Source of the DNA: JBCDCP01 sp039181495
GTDB taxonomy: Bacteria > Pseudomonadota > Alphaproteobacteria > Rhizobiales > Tepidamorphaceae
Assembly (NCBI GenBank): GCA_039181495.1
Contig: JBCDCP010000043.1
Location: forward strand, 1 to 21,453
Reading direction: 5' to 3'
Length of the DNA stretch: 21,453 nt
Shown here: positions 8,124 through 15,121 of the stretch, in pieces
Layout of the letters: each line of letters opens with the position of its first letter
Numbering within the stretch: position 1 is the first letter of the stretch
Notes under the pieces: model-generated
Told to the model about the DNA's origin: nothing
Seen by the model: the letters and a program-made list of their open reading frames with translations, nothing else
The model's database searches: none
Translations under genes and position numbers: made by a program

Positions 8124-8157
8124 AGTGCGCGTCCCTTCCTGTTCGGACGGTTGCCTG

Positions 8158-8270
8158 GCCGTTTCAGAGTGCGCGGTCCGCCTTCCGCGCCCAAGAGCCC
8201 TCAATATTGGGCGAAACGGCTTCCGGACCCTTCAGTCCGGTCGATGGTTGCCCCGATCGGAAACCGGGGC
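8158..8270 (-). other. Potential structured RNA leader between rpsK and rpoA
   Basis: The 154-base gap is dense in complementary segments. In the transcript, an 8-bp stem pairs 8213-8220 (GCCGTTTC) with 8158-8165 (GAAACGGC). It encloses a 6-bp hairpin (8207-8212 with 8189-8194) and a 4- to 6-bp hairpin (8185-8190 with 8171-8176), giving a possible three-way junction. Two more 6-bp hairpins lie upstream: 8223-8228 with 8235-8240, and 8250-8255 with 8265-8270. The structure ends about 18 bases before the rpoA ribosome-binding site. Pairing is visible in the sequence, but folding and function are unproven. Confidence 0.4.
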
Positions 8271-8277
8271 CGGTCAT

Positions 8278-8670
8278 TCAGACCCGGCGCTTCTTGCGCG
8301 GCCGGCATCCATTGTGCGGGATCGGGGAGACATCGCGAATCGAGGTGATCGCGAACCCGGCAGCTTGCAGTGCACGAAGCGCACTCTCGCGGCCTGAGCC
8401 AGGCCCCTTAACTTCCACTTCCAGCGTACGCATGCCGTGGTCCTGCGCCTTGCGGGCTGCTTCTTCGGCGGCCATCTGCGCAGCGAACGGGGTTGATTTA
8501 CGCGACCCCTTGAAACCCATGCCACCTGCAGATGCCCAGGAAATTGCGTTTCCTTGCGCATCCGTGATGGTGATCATGGTGTTGTTGAACGTCGCATTCA
8601 CATGCGCGACGCCCGAAGAGATGTTCTTGCGCTCGCGCCGTTTGACGCTGCGTGCGGCATCCTTGGCCAT
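8278..8670 (-). CDS. rpsK: 30S ribosomal protein S11
   Basis: S11 lines the platform of the small subunit near the mRNA exit region. The 130-residue product shows VAHVNATFNNTMITITDAQGN, SAGGMGFKGSRKSTPFAAQ, AAGFAITSIRDVSPIPHNGCRPRKKRRV at the C-terminus, all standard for the family; the N-terminus has the basic RSVKRRERKN. It starts at an ATG with AAGG about 11 bases upstream, 42 bases after rpsM. Confidence 0.98.
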   Translation of the reverse strand: MAKDAARSVKRRERKNISSGVAHVNATFNNTMITITDAQGNAISWASAGGMGFKGSRKSTPFAAQMAAEEAARKAQDHGMRTLEVEVKGPGSGRESALRALQAAGFAITSIRDVSPIPHNGCRPRKKRRV

Positions 8671-8712
8671 GTCTATAGAACCTTGATGTGAGGCGCTGTC
8701 TGAGCGCGCCGC

Positions 8713-9081
8713 TTACTTCTTCTTGCCTGCAATCGGTTTTGCCGGTCCCTTGCGGGTCCGCGCATTGGTATGTGTACGTTGGCCGCGCACCGGCAGACCG
8801 CGACGATGGCGCAGGCCCCGATAACAGCCCAGATCCATAAGCCGCTTGATGTTCATTGCAGTCTCGCGGCGCAGATCACCCTCAACCATGTAGTCGCGGT
8901 CGATCACTTCGCGGATCTGCAGCACCTCGGCATCGGTCAACTCGTTGATGCGCCGGGTCACCGGGATAGCGACCTTCTCGCAGATCTCGGTTGCTTTCTG
9001 CGATCCGATGCCATGGATATATTGCAGCGCGATCGGCACGCGCTTGTTGGTGGGGATATTTACCCCGGCAATTCGAGCCAT
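8713..9081 (-). CDS. rpsM: 30S ribosomal protein S13
   Basis: S13 sits in the 30S head, contacting P-site tRNA and forming an intersubunit bridge. The 122-residue product begins MARIAGVNIPTNKRVPIAL, with IHGIGSQKA (helix-two-turns-helix), RDYMVEGDLRRE and the basic tail RGLPVRGQRTHTNARTRKG. The ATG at 9079-9081 is chosen because it gives the universal N-terminus and follows GTGGAG. The frame continues upstream for 22 hydrophobic codons that match nothing in S13. It is the first gene of the alpha block and follows adk after 218 bases. Confidence 0.98.
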   Translation of the reverse strand: MARIAGVNIPTNKRVPIALQYIHGIGSQKATEICEKVAIPVTRRINELTDAEVLQIREVIDRDYMVEGDLRRETAMNIKRLMDLGCYRGLRHRRGLPVRGQRTHTNARTRKGPAKPIAGKKK

Positions 9082-9153
9082 GCTCTCAACTCCACGAGAA
9101 CGTGTTTTGGCGACCGCGCCCAGTATCAGGAAGGCTGCAATCCCCATAGCAAA

Positions 9154-9183
9154 GGCGGTCTGGCACAGATGTACCAGCCCGCC
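9154..9183 (-). other. Strong hairpin in the rpsM leader
   Basis: In the transcript GGCGG-g-CTGGTAC-ATCT-GTGCCAG-a-CCGCC forms a stem of 12 pairs (including one G-U) with a single G/A mismatch and a 4-base loop. Only UUU and a few mixed bases follow, so it is at best a weak intrinsic terminator. It lies about 73 bases before the rpsM start and could be an adk-side terminator or a leader element for the alpha block. Confidence 0.5.
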
Positions 9184-9209
9184 TGATTGTCAATGCGACA
9201 GGAAGCGGT

Positions 9210-9238
9210 TGTCTAAGCGCTCCGCCGCCTGCCGTCAA
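9210..9238 (-). promoter_or_regulatory. Candidate housekeeping promoter for the rpsM-rpsK-rpoA-rplQ block
   Basis: On the minus strand, TTGACG (9233-9238) is followed after 17 bases by TAGACA (9210-9215). The -35 is close to consensus; the -10 is weak, as is common in alphaproteobacteria. A second exact TTGACA lies at 9188-9193 but has no convincing -10. The 218-base gap is the largest within the ribosomal gene run, which supports an internal promoter. Not proven. Confidence 0.35.
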
Positions 9239-9256
9239 CCGCCCAGATAGCTGCTC

Positions 9257-9290
9257 TGCCAACCTTTTTTGGCACATCAGACAGGTCTGA
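9257..9290 (-). repeat. Two inverted repeats just downstream of adk
   Basis: TCAGAC-AG-GTCTGA (9277-9290) begins 9 bases past the adk stop. TGCCAA (9257-9262) and TTGGCA (9269-9274) form a second dyad with a 6-base A-rich loop in the transcript. Neither is followed by a U-tract. They may mark the end of the spc transcript or a protein-binding site near the candidate promoter. Confidence 0.35.
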
Positions 9291-9299
9291 GGGTGGCCT

Positions 9300-9881
9300 T
9301 CATCCACCCAGTGAATTCTGGATGGAACTTGTTACATCATCGATCGACTGCATGCCGTCGATGCTCTTGAGTTTGCCTGAGTCGGCATAGTGTGCGGAAA
9401 CCGGAGCGGTCTGTTCGCGATAGGCGTGCAGTCGCTTTCGGAAGGACTCCGGATTGTCATCGGCACGCACCTGCCCTCCGGCAGCCAACGTCTCCTGCAC
9501 ACGGGTTTCCATCCGGGCCACAAGCGCATCTTCATCGACAGTGAGTTCGATGACGCCGTTCAGTTCGATTCCCTTGTCGCCGAGCATGGCGTCGAGGGCT
9601 TCTGCCTGCCCCACCGTGCGTGGAAAACCATCGAGCACGAATCCGTTTTGAGTGTCTGCATCGTCGAGTCGGTCAGCAATGATCGCAACGACAATCTCAT
9701 CCGGCACCAGTCCGCCCGATTCCATGATCGGTTTGGCCTTGAGTCCGACCGGCGTCGATGCGGCCACAGCGGCACGCAGCATATCGCCGGTTGAGAGTTG
9801 TGTTGCTCCGTAATGCTCCTCGATGCGTTTTGCCTGCGTCCCCTTGCCGGCCCCCGGCGGCCCCAGCAGGATCAGTTTCAT
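9300..9881 (-). CDS. adk: Adenylate kinase (short-LID type)
   Basis: Adenylate kinase interconverts ATP plus AMP with two ADP in the cytoplasm. The 193-residue product has the P-loop GPPGAGKGTQ (residues 7-16), the AMP-binding STGDMLRAAV, LVPDE and DGFPRT (84-89), and a short LID around VARMETRVQETLAAGGQ. The long insert carrying a zinc-binding Cys4 site in some bacteria is absent, and the size agrees with the short form. The ATG overlaps the secY stop by four bases, so the two are probably coupled. Placement between secY and rpsM is a known feature of many bacteria. Confidence 0.97.
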   Translation of the reverse strand: MKLILLGPPGAGKGTQAKRIEEHYGATQLSTGDMLRAAVAASTPVGLKAKPIMESGGLVPDEIVVAIIADRLDDADTQNGFVLDGFPRTVGQAEALDAMLGDKGIELNGVIELTVDEDALVARMETRVQETLAAGGQVRADDNPESFRKRLHAYREQTAPVSAHYADSGKLKSIDGMQSIDDVTSSIQNSLGG

Positions 9882-11212
9882 CGGCGTCGTCCCCCACGTA
9901 ACTTCGATTTTTTGATGAGCCCCTCATACTGGTGGGCCAGAAGGTGACCCTGAACTTGCGAAACCGTGTCCATGGTCACCGCCACCACGATGAGAAGCGA
10001 GGTTCCGCCCAGATAGAACGGAATTCCTGAATAGCCGATGAGAAACTCGGGCAACAGACAGACGATAGCCAAATACCCTGCACCGAAGACGGTGATCCGC
10101 GTCAGCACATAGTCGATGTACTCAGCGGTCTTCTCACCAGGGCGAATCCCCGGAATGAAGCCACCATGCTTCTTCAGATTGTCCGCCGTGTCGGATGGAT
10201 TGAACACGATGGCTGTATAGAAGAAGGCAAAGAAGATGATCCCGACAGCGTAGAGCGTGAGATAGAGCGGCTGGCCGTGACCCAGTAGCGCGGTCACCGT
10301 GACGAGCCACTCAGGACCCTGCCCGGCGGAGAAATTTGCCACCGTGACCGGCAGCAACAACAGCGATGAGGCAAAAATCGGCGGAATAACGCCGGCCGTG
10401 TTCAGCTTCAGCGGCAAGTGCGACTGATCGCCCTGGAACATCCGATTGCCGACTTGGCGCTTGGGATACTGAATAATCAGCCGCCGTTGAGCACGCTCGA
10501 CATACACAATGACCACAACAACCGCGACCAGCATGACGAAAATGCCGAGAATCAGCGGGGTCGCCAGAGCACCCTGCCGGCCGAGCTCAAGCATGCCTGC
10601 CAGTGCACTGGGAATCGTCGCCACAATGCCGGCAAAAATGATCAGCGAGATGCCGTTACCGACGCCGCGTTGCGTGACCTGTTCGCCAAGCCACATCAGA
10701 AACACGGTACCGCCGACAAGCGTGATGACCGTTGTGATTCGGAAGAACCAGCCCGGATCGATCACCACATTGCCGGCACCCTCAAGCCCCAGCGCGATTC
10801 CATAGGCCTGGATGGCAGCAAGAAACACCGTGCCGTAGCGGGTGTACTGGTTGATCTGCTTGCGCCCCTGCTCGCCTTCTTTCTTGAGCTGCTCAAGATG
10901 CGGCGACACGGTGGTCAGCAGCTGCACGATGATCGCTGCGGAAATGTAGGGCATGATGTTGAGCGCAAAGATCGCCATACGCTCGACTGCACCGCCGGCA
11001 AACATGTTGAACATGCCCAGAATGCCGGAAGACTGGCGGCTGAAAAGGTCAGCGACCGCATCAGGATTGATGCCAGGCAGCGGAATATATGTGCCGATAC
11101 GATAGACGATGAGCGCACCCAGCGTGAACCAGATGCGCTTCTTGAGTTCCTCGGCCTTGGCCAAGGCCCCGAAGTTGATATTGGCTGCAAGCTGTTCGGC
11201 TGCTGATGCCAT
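9878..11212 (-). CDS. secY: Protein translocase subunit SecY
   Basis: SecY is the inner-membrane channel of the Sec translocon, working with SecE, SecG and SecA or the ribosome. The 444-residue product contains ten hydrophobic segments. Family signatures include the N-terminal helix LKKRIWFTLGALIVYRIGTYIPLPGI, written here only as the IGTYIPLPGI part being diagnostic, the plug region after SSGILGMFNMFAGG, PYISAAIIVQLL, and the cytoplasmic loop VERAQRRLIIQYPKRQ. A GGAG lies nine bases before the ATG. It follows rplO after 153 bases and overlaps adk. Confidence 0.98.
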   Translation of the reverse strand: MASAAEQLAANINFGALAKAEELKKRIWFTLGALIVYRIGTYIPLPGINPDAVADLFSRQSSGILGMFNMFAGGAVERMAIFALNIMPYISAAIIVQLLTTVSPHLEQLKKEGEQGRKQINQYTRYGTVFLAAIQAYGIALGLEGAGNVVIDPGWFFRITTVITLVGGTVFLMWLGEQVTQRGVGNGISLIIFAGIVATIPSALAGMLELGRQGALATPLILGIFVMLVAVVVVIVYVERAQRRLIIQYPKRQVGNRMFQGDQSHLPLKLNTAGVIPPIFASSLLLLPVTVANFSAGQGPEWLVTVTALLGHGQPLYLTLYAVGIIFFAFFYTAIVFNPSDTADNLKKHGGFIPGIRPGEKTAEYIDYVLTRITVFGAGYLAIVCLLPEFLIGYSGIPFYLGGTSLLIVVAVTMDTVSQVQGHLLAHQYEGLIKKSKLRGGRRR

Positions 11213-11232
11213 TCTATGCTCCGGATCAGGTC

Positions 11233-11349
11233 CCGGGTCGGCGGTGGCTCAATGGTGCAGGCACCAGCACAACCAGGGTCAGTTCTTTATGTCCGACGTT
11301 ATGTAGTCGGTTCAGCCCGGCCGCGCTACCGTAACAGCCCGCCACCCGG
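11233..11349 (-). other. Potential long-range stem in the rplO-secY gap
   Basis: In the transcript CCGGGTGGCGG (11339-11349) is complementary to CCGCC-g-ACCCGG (11233-11244), giving 11 pairs with one bulged G. The arms lie at opposite ends of the 153-base gap, and the 3' arm ends about 11 bases before the secY ribosome-binding site. Small hairpins are possible inside, including CCGAC/GTCGG and TGGTG/CACCA. Complementarity is seen; folding and regulation are inference. Confidence 0.38.
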
Positions 11350-11365
11350 CTTCACGCATTCGCGC

Positions 11366-11875
11366 TCAGCCCGTGTTCTTTTCGTCTGCTTCGGCTTTTT
11401 CCTTTGGTGCCGGCTCGGCGGTGACAATTTCGACCGTTCCTCCGGCCTTCTCAACCGCGGCAACTGCCGACTTCGACGCGCCCGCGACCTTCAGTGTCAG
11501 CTTTGCCTTGAGTTCGCCGCGTCCGAGCAGACGCGTACCATCCTTGGCCCGCCGAATCACACCCGCTGCAATGAGGGTATCGGTATCAACAACCGAACCG
11601 TCCTTGAGCTTGCCGGCATCCACGGCAGCCTGCAGGCGATCGAGATTGACGGCATTGTAGCGGGTCGGGAACGGCACGTTGAAACCGCGCTTGGGCAGAC
11701 GCCGATGGATCGGCATCTGCCCACCCTCGAATCCCTTGATGGCGACGCCTGAACGGGACTTCTGACCCTTGTTGCCGCGGCCACCCTGCTTGCCCAGCCC
11801 GGAGCCGATACCGCGACCAACACGCTTGCGCGGCCGGGTGGCGCCCTCATTGTCGCTCAACTCATTGAGCTTCAT
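11366..11875 (-). CDS. rplO: 50S ribosomal protein L15
   Basis: L15 is a late-assembling large-subunit protein that reaches deep into 23S rRNA. The 169-residue product starts MKLNELSDNEGATRPRKRVG, followed by the glycine-rich GRGIGSGLGKQGGRG and GQKSRSG extension, then GFEGGQMPIHRRLPKRGF. A charged C-terminal tail of about 20 residues (AEPAPKEKAEADEK) makes it a little longer than usual. A GGAG precedes the ATG by nine bases. It lies 54 bases past the end of the rpmD frame and has its own ribosome-binding site, so it should not depend on rpmD translation reaching its normal end. Confidence 0.98.
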   Translation of the reverse strand: MKLNELSDNEGATRPRKRVGRGIGSGLGKQGGRGNKGQKSRSGVAIKGFEGGQMPIHRRLPKRGFNVPFPTRYNAVNLDRLQAAVDAGKLKDGSVVDTDTLIAAGVIRRAKDGTRLLGRGELKAKLTLKVAGASKSAVAAVEKAGGTVEIVTAEPAPKEKAEADEKNTG

Positions 11876-11929
11876 GGCTTTTCTCCAATATCGTCGGGCA
11901 ACCAGATTGCCCTGAATCTGGCTCTTCGC

Positions 11930-12118
11930 TCAGCTTTCCTCAACGACCCGCACAAGGTGCTGCACCTTGCGGATCATGCCGCGCACTGCCGGTGTGTCTT
12001 ACAGCGTGCGGCGACGATGCATCTTGTTCAGACCCAGCCCGACCAGTGTCGCGCGCTGGTCACCGGGACGGCGCATCGGGCTGCCGGTCTGTTCGATTGT
12101 AATGGTCTTGCCAGCCAT
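11930..12118 (-). pseudogene. rpmD: 50S ribosomal protein L30 with an in-frame TAA at codon 40
   Basis: The frame opens at ATG 12116-12118, behind a good GGAG site, and reads MAGKTITIEQTGSPMRRP, then LVGLGLNKMHRRRTL. Codon 40 (11999-12001 on the plus strand, TTA) is TAA. Past it the frame continues with DTPAVRGMIRKVQHLVRVVEES to a TGA at 11930-11932, exactly as in intact L30, which normally reads RTLEDTP here. So Glu40 is replaced by a stop, explained by one G-to-T change from GAA. The predicted product is 39 instead of 62 residues and loses the last strand. It sits in its normal place between rpsE and rplO. It may be a real nonsense allele, a sequencing error, or read through; the sequence alone cannot tell. 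Confidence 0.92.
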
Positions 12119-12151
12119 GGCTTTGCTCCGTGATCCTTACGCTACGCGCCC

Positions 12152-12730
12152 TTACGACGCGTCCGCTTCAGCGCCAGCGTCGCGACGGCGCGCCTGCAGG
12201 GTGGATACCTTCATGCCACGCCTTGCGGCAACCGAGCGCGGGCTGTCTTCCGACCGGAGCGCTTCGAAGGTGGCACGCACCATGTTGTAGGGGTTGGACG
12301 AGCCAACCGACTTGGCGACGACATCCTGCACGCCGAGCGTCTCAAACACAGCACGCATCGGACCGCCAGCGATGATACCGGGACCTGGAGGCGCCGCCCG
12401 CAGGATCACCTTGCCCGCGCCGTGACGGCCATAAACGTCATGATGCAGCGTACGTCCTTCGCGCAAGGGTACGCGGATCATCTGGCGTTTTGCCGAATCG
12501 GTTGCCTTGCGGATCGCCTCAGGCACCTCGCGGGCCTTGCCGTGACCAAAGCCAACGCGACCGCTCTGGTCTCCAACCACGACAAGCGCAGCAAACCCGA
12601 ATCGGCGCCCGCCCTTCACCACCTTGGCAACACGGTTGATGTGCACCAGACGGTCGACGAACTCGTTATCGGCCTCTTCGCGGTCACGGCGCTGGTTTTG
12701 CCGCTGATTGGATCGAGGATTGTTTGCCAT
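12152..12730 (-). CDS. rpsE: 30S ribosomal protein S5
   Basis: S5 helps control decoding accuracy and lies by the mRNA entry. The 192-residue product has an Asn/Gln/Arg-rich N-terminus, then VDRLVHINRVAKVVKGGRRF, VGDQSGRVGFGHGKAREVPEA, the APPGPGIIAGGPMRAVFE segment and SVGSSNPYNMVRATFEAL, all diagnostic. Length is typical for alphaproteobacteria. It is 33 bases ahead of rpmD and 71 bases after rplR. Confidence 0.98.
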   Translation of the reverse strand: MANNPRSNQRQNQRRDREEADNEFVDRLVHINRVAKVVKGGRRFGFAALVVVGDQSGRVGFGHGKAREVPEAIRKATDSAKRQMIRVPLREGRTLHHDVYGRHGAGKVILRAAPPGPGIIAGGPMRAVFETLGVQDVVAKSVGSSNPYNMVRATFEALRSEDSPRSVAARRGMKVSTLQARRRDAGAEADAS

Positions 12731-12801
12731 CTTGCCTGTTCCAGTCGTTCCAGTCTGTTGCGGGAGCGCCTGCTCCCTGGCCCCGGTTCACCCAAGGGCG
12801 A

Positions 12802-13176
12802 TCAGAATTTCAATCCAGCTTCACGCGCGCCATCGGCCAGCGCCTTGACCCGTCCGTGATAGAGGTACGCGCCGCGGTCGAACACCACCTCGGTGACGCC
12901 TGCCTTAGCCGCCCGCTCGCCGACCAGCTTGCCCACCGCAGCAGCAGCATCGGTGTTGCCGCCGGCCTTGAGCTTGCCCTTGAGGTCCTTCTCAAGCGAC
13001 GAGGCCGCCGCAAGGGTCACACCCTGCACGTCGTCGATGACTTGTGCGTGGATGTTCTTGGACGAACGGAACACCGAAAGCCGCGGACGGTTTGACGCGT
13101 TGCGCTTCACCGTCTGCTTGATCGAACGACGCACCCGTTGTGCCCGTTTCTGCCGCAGAAGCTGATTGCCAGCCAT
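12802..13176 (-). CDS. rplR: 50S ribosomal protein L18
   Basis: L18 binds 5S rRNA together with L5 in the central protuberance. The 124-residue product starts MAGNQLLRQKRAQRVRRSIK, with the core RPRLSVFRSSKNIHAQVIDD, a GKLVGERAAKAGV segment and the C-terminal VVFDRGAYLYHGRVKALADGAREAGLKF pattern, of which FDRGAYLYHGRV is most characteristic. The ATG at 13174-13176 is chosen over a TTG five codons upstream because GAGG stands nine bases ahead and the N-terminus fits. Confidence 0.97.
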   Translation of the reverse strand: MAGNQLLRQKRAQRVRRSIKQTVKRNASNRPRLSVFRSSKNIHAQVIDDVQGVTLAAASSLEKDLKGKLKAGGNTDAAAAVGKLVGERAAKAGVTEVVFDRGAYLYHGRVKALADGAREAGLKF

Positions 13177-13221
13177 GGCCCTGATCCTCAAATCCCGTAT
13201 AGCTCGCGCTGTGGCGCGCCG

Positions 13222-13755
13222 TTATTTCTTCTTGCCTTCCTTACGAGCGATGTACTCGTCGGAATATTTGATGCCCTTGCCCTTATAGGGTTCCGGCTCA
13301 CGCCATTTGCGGATGTTTGCCGCAACCTGGCCGACACGCTGCTTGTCGATGCCCGAAACAATCACCTCGGTGGGTTTTGGACATTCGATCTTCACATCGT
13401 CCGGAATCTCGAAGTTGACATCGTGGCTAAGGCCCAGCGCCAGTTGCAGGTTCTTGCCCTGCACGGCGGCACGATAGCCGACGCCATTGATCTCAAGCTT
13501 GCGCTCGAAACCCTTTTCGACGCCCTCAATCAGGTTCGAGACCAGGGTCCGCGACATACCCCAGGCAGACCGCGCCTGCTTGGACTTGTCGATCGGATCG
13601 ACCTTGAGTGCGCCCTCTTCCATCGAGATCAGCACCTGATCGACCAGGGTGACGTCGAGTTCACCCTTGGGGCCCTTGGCCGAAACCGTCTGGCCATTCA
13701 CATCGACTGTGACGCCCGAGGGGATTTCAACCGGTTTCTTGCCGATACGAGACAT
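13222..13755 (-). CDS. rplF: 50S ribosomal protein L6
   Basis: L6 sits at the base of the L7/L12 stalk near the sarcin-ricin loop. The 177-residue product starts MSRIGKKPVEIPSGVTV, contains VSAKGPKGELDVTL and ARSAWGMSRTLVSNLIEGV, and ends with the L6 signature PEPYKGKGIKYSDEYI and a KEGKKK tail. The ATG at 13753-13755 gives the family N-terminus; the open frame upstream of it is only overlap with the end of rpsH in another frame. Confidence 0.98.
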   Translation of the reverse strand: MSRIGKKPVEIPSGVTVDVNGQTVSAKGPKGELDVTLVDQVLISMEEGALKVDPIDKSKQARSAWGMSRTLVSNLIEGVEKGFERKLEINGVGYRAAVQGKNLQLALGLSHDVNFEIPDDVKIECPKPTEVIVSGIDKQRVGQVAANIRKWREPEPYKGKGIKYSDEYIARKEGKKK

Positions 13756-13807
13756 AACCCTGTTCCCGTGTCCTGTTGCTTGCCGCGATACGCGCTTGTG
13801 CCTTCGG

Positions 13808-14206
13808 TCAGAAGACCTGACACAACACCTCGCCGCCGACATTCTCTTCACGCGCCTTCCAATCCGCCATCACGCCCTTCGGCGTCGAGACGATGGAAAC
13901 GCCCAGACCATTGTTCACCGATGGCAGGCTGCCAACCGAGCTGTACACACGACGGCCCGGCGTCGACACCCGCTGGATTGAACGGATTACCGGTGAGCCA
14001 TCGAAATACTTGAGCTCGATATCGAACTCCGCCTTGCCGTTGTCGTAGTCGGTGCGTGAGAAACCACGAATGTAGCCCTCATCCTGCAGCACCTTCAGCA
14101 CCCGCTCCCGCAGCCGGGAAGCCGGTGAAGTCACAATCGACCTGCCGCGCATCTGAGCATTGCGGATGCGTGTCAGCATATCGCCGAGAGGATCATTGAT
14201 CGCCAT
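13808..14206 (-). CDS. rpsH: 30S ribosomal protein S8
   Basis: S8 binds 16S rRNA helix 21 early in assembly and is the known feedback repressor of the spc operon in E. coli. The 132-residue product has DPLGDMLTRIRNAQMRG, LRERVLKVLQDEGYIRGF, and the C-terminal STPKGVMADWKAREENVGGEVLCQVF region. The usual ending is EVLCQVF, as here. A GGGAG precedes the start by eight bases, and rpsN ends 13 bases upstream. Whether S8 represses this operon is not visible from the sequence. Confidence 0.98.
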   Translation of the reverse strand: MAINDPLGDMLTRIRNAQMRGRSIVTSPASRLRERVLKVLQDEGYIRGFSRTDYDNGKAEFDIELKYFDGSPVIRSIQRVSTPGRRVYSSVGSLPSVNNGLGVSIVSTPKGVMADWKAREENVGGEVLCQVF

Positions 14207-14219
14207 TGTCCGGGCTCCC

Positions 14220-14525
14220 CTACCAGCTCGACTTCACAATGCCGGGCACGAGGCCCTGCGACGCCAGTTCGCGCAGCGCGATACGTGACATTTTCAGCTT
14301 GCGGTAATAGCCGCGCGGACGCCCCGACACCTCGCACCGGTTGCGCATCCGTGTCGCAGAACCATTGCGCGGCATCTCGGCCAGCTTAAGCTGTGCCTTG
14401 AAGCGTTCTTCCATGGGCAGCGACTCATCAGTCGTGATCGCTTTCAGCGCCGCGCGTTTGTCCGCATAGCGCTTGACCAGCTTCCGCCGCCGCTTGTCTT
14501 TTTCGACCATCGCTTTCTTGGCCAT
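14220..14525 (-). CDS. rpsN: 30S ribosomal protein S14 (zinc-independent form)
   Basis: S14 is a head protein of the small subunit. The 101-residue product is the long form: MAKKAMVEKDKRRRKLV, then AQLKLAEMPRNGSATRMRNRC and SGRPRGYYRKLKMSRIALRE. It lacks the CxxC...CxxC zinc motif of the short form, so it is the C-minus type. AAGGAG precedes the ATG by nine bases. It follows rplE after 38 bases, the normal spc order. Confidence 0.97.
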   Translation of the reverse strand: MAKKAMVEKDKRRRKLVKRYADKRAALKAITTDESLPMEERFKAQLKLAEMPRNGSATRMRNRCEVSGRPRGYYRKLKMSRIALRELASQGLVPGIVKSSW

Positions 14526-14563
14526 CAGTCTGCTCTCCTTGTTCCCGCTCGCAGCCGTGTCGA

Positions 14564-15121
14564 TCAGGCGCGAAATGGGAAATTGAAGTTCTTCAGAAGC
14601 GCATGCGCCTCTTCATCGGTCTTGGCGGTGGTACACACGATCACGTCCATCCCGATGATGTTGTCGACCTTGTCGTAGTCGATCTCGGGAAACACGATGT
14701 GTTCTTTGATGCCCATGGCGAAGTTGCCGCGTCCATCGAAGCTCTTCGGGTTCAGACCGCGGAAGTCACGTACACGCGGCAGCGCAATGGTGACGAGGCG
14801 ATCCATGAACTCAAACATCTTGTGTTTGCGCAGGGTGACTTTCGCACCCAGTGCCATGCCTTCGCGCACCTTGAAGCCGGCGATCGACTTACGCGCCTGA
14901 GTGGTCACAGGCTGCTGACCGGTGATCAGCGCAAGGTCGGCCACTGCGGATTTGACCCGCTTGGAGTCACCCACTGCCTCACCGACACCCATGTTGACGA
15001 CGATCTTCTCGACCGTCGGCACCTGCATCACATTGGCGTATTCGAACTGCTCCAGCATCGCCGGGCGCACCACATCGGCGTAGTGTGCCTGCAGCCGGGG
15101 CTTGTAAGCTGCCTCAGCCAT
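14564..15121 (-). CDS. rplE: 50S ribosomal protein L5
   Basis: L5 binds 5S rRNA and contacts P-site tRNA. The 185-residue product starts MAEAAYKPRLQAHYADVV, with VEKIVVNMGVGEAV, the ITGQQPVTTQARKSIAGFKV segment, LRGxxM-like LRKHKMFEFMDRLV, and the C-terminal PEIDYDKVDNIIGMDV. The ATG at 15119-15121 lies inside the end of rplX, an 8-base overlap that suggests coupling. The longer open frame upstream is out-of-frame rplX sequence. GGGAGAG precedes the chosen start. Confidence 0.98.
   Translation of the reverse strand: MAEAAYKPRLQAHYADVVRPAMLEQFEYANVMQVPTVEKIVVNMGVGEAVGDSKRVKSAVADLALITGQQPVTTQARKSIAGFKVREGMALGAKVTLRKHKMFEFMDRLVTIALPRVRDFRGLNPKSFDGRGNFAMGIKEHIVFPEIDYDKVDNIIGMDVIVCTTAKTDEEAHALLKNFNFPFRA

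Noticed and set aside
6966..8348. A 460-codon open frame on the plus strand opposite rpoA and rplQ
   Set aside because: It is antisense to well-conserved rpoA, shows no family motif, and arises from the codon bias of GC-rich DNA. Similar long plus-strand frames opposite rplB (18234-19124), rpsC/rplP (16445-17542) and the ATP12 gene (869-1639) were rejected for the same reason.
9082..9147. 22 hydrophobic codons in frame before rpsM, resembling a membrane segment
   Set aside because: S13 starts universally at MARIAGVNIP, and a ribosome-binding site precedes that ATG. The upstream part is leader sequence read by chance.
11876..12151. Loss of rpmD altogether from the spc block
   Set aside because: No complete open frame spans this gap, but reading the bases shows L30 in one frame, interrupted only by a single TAA. 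The gene is broken rather than missing.
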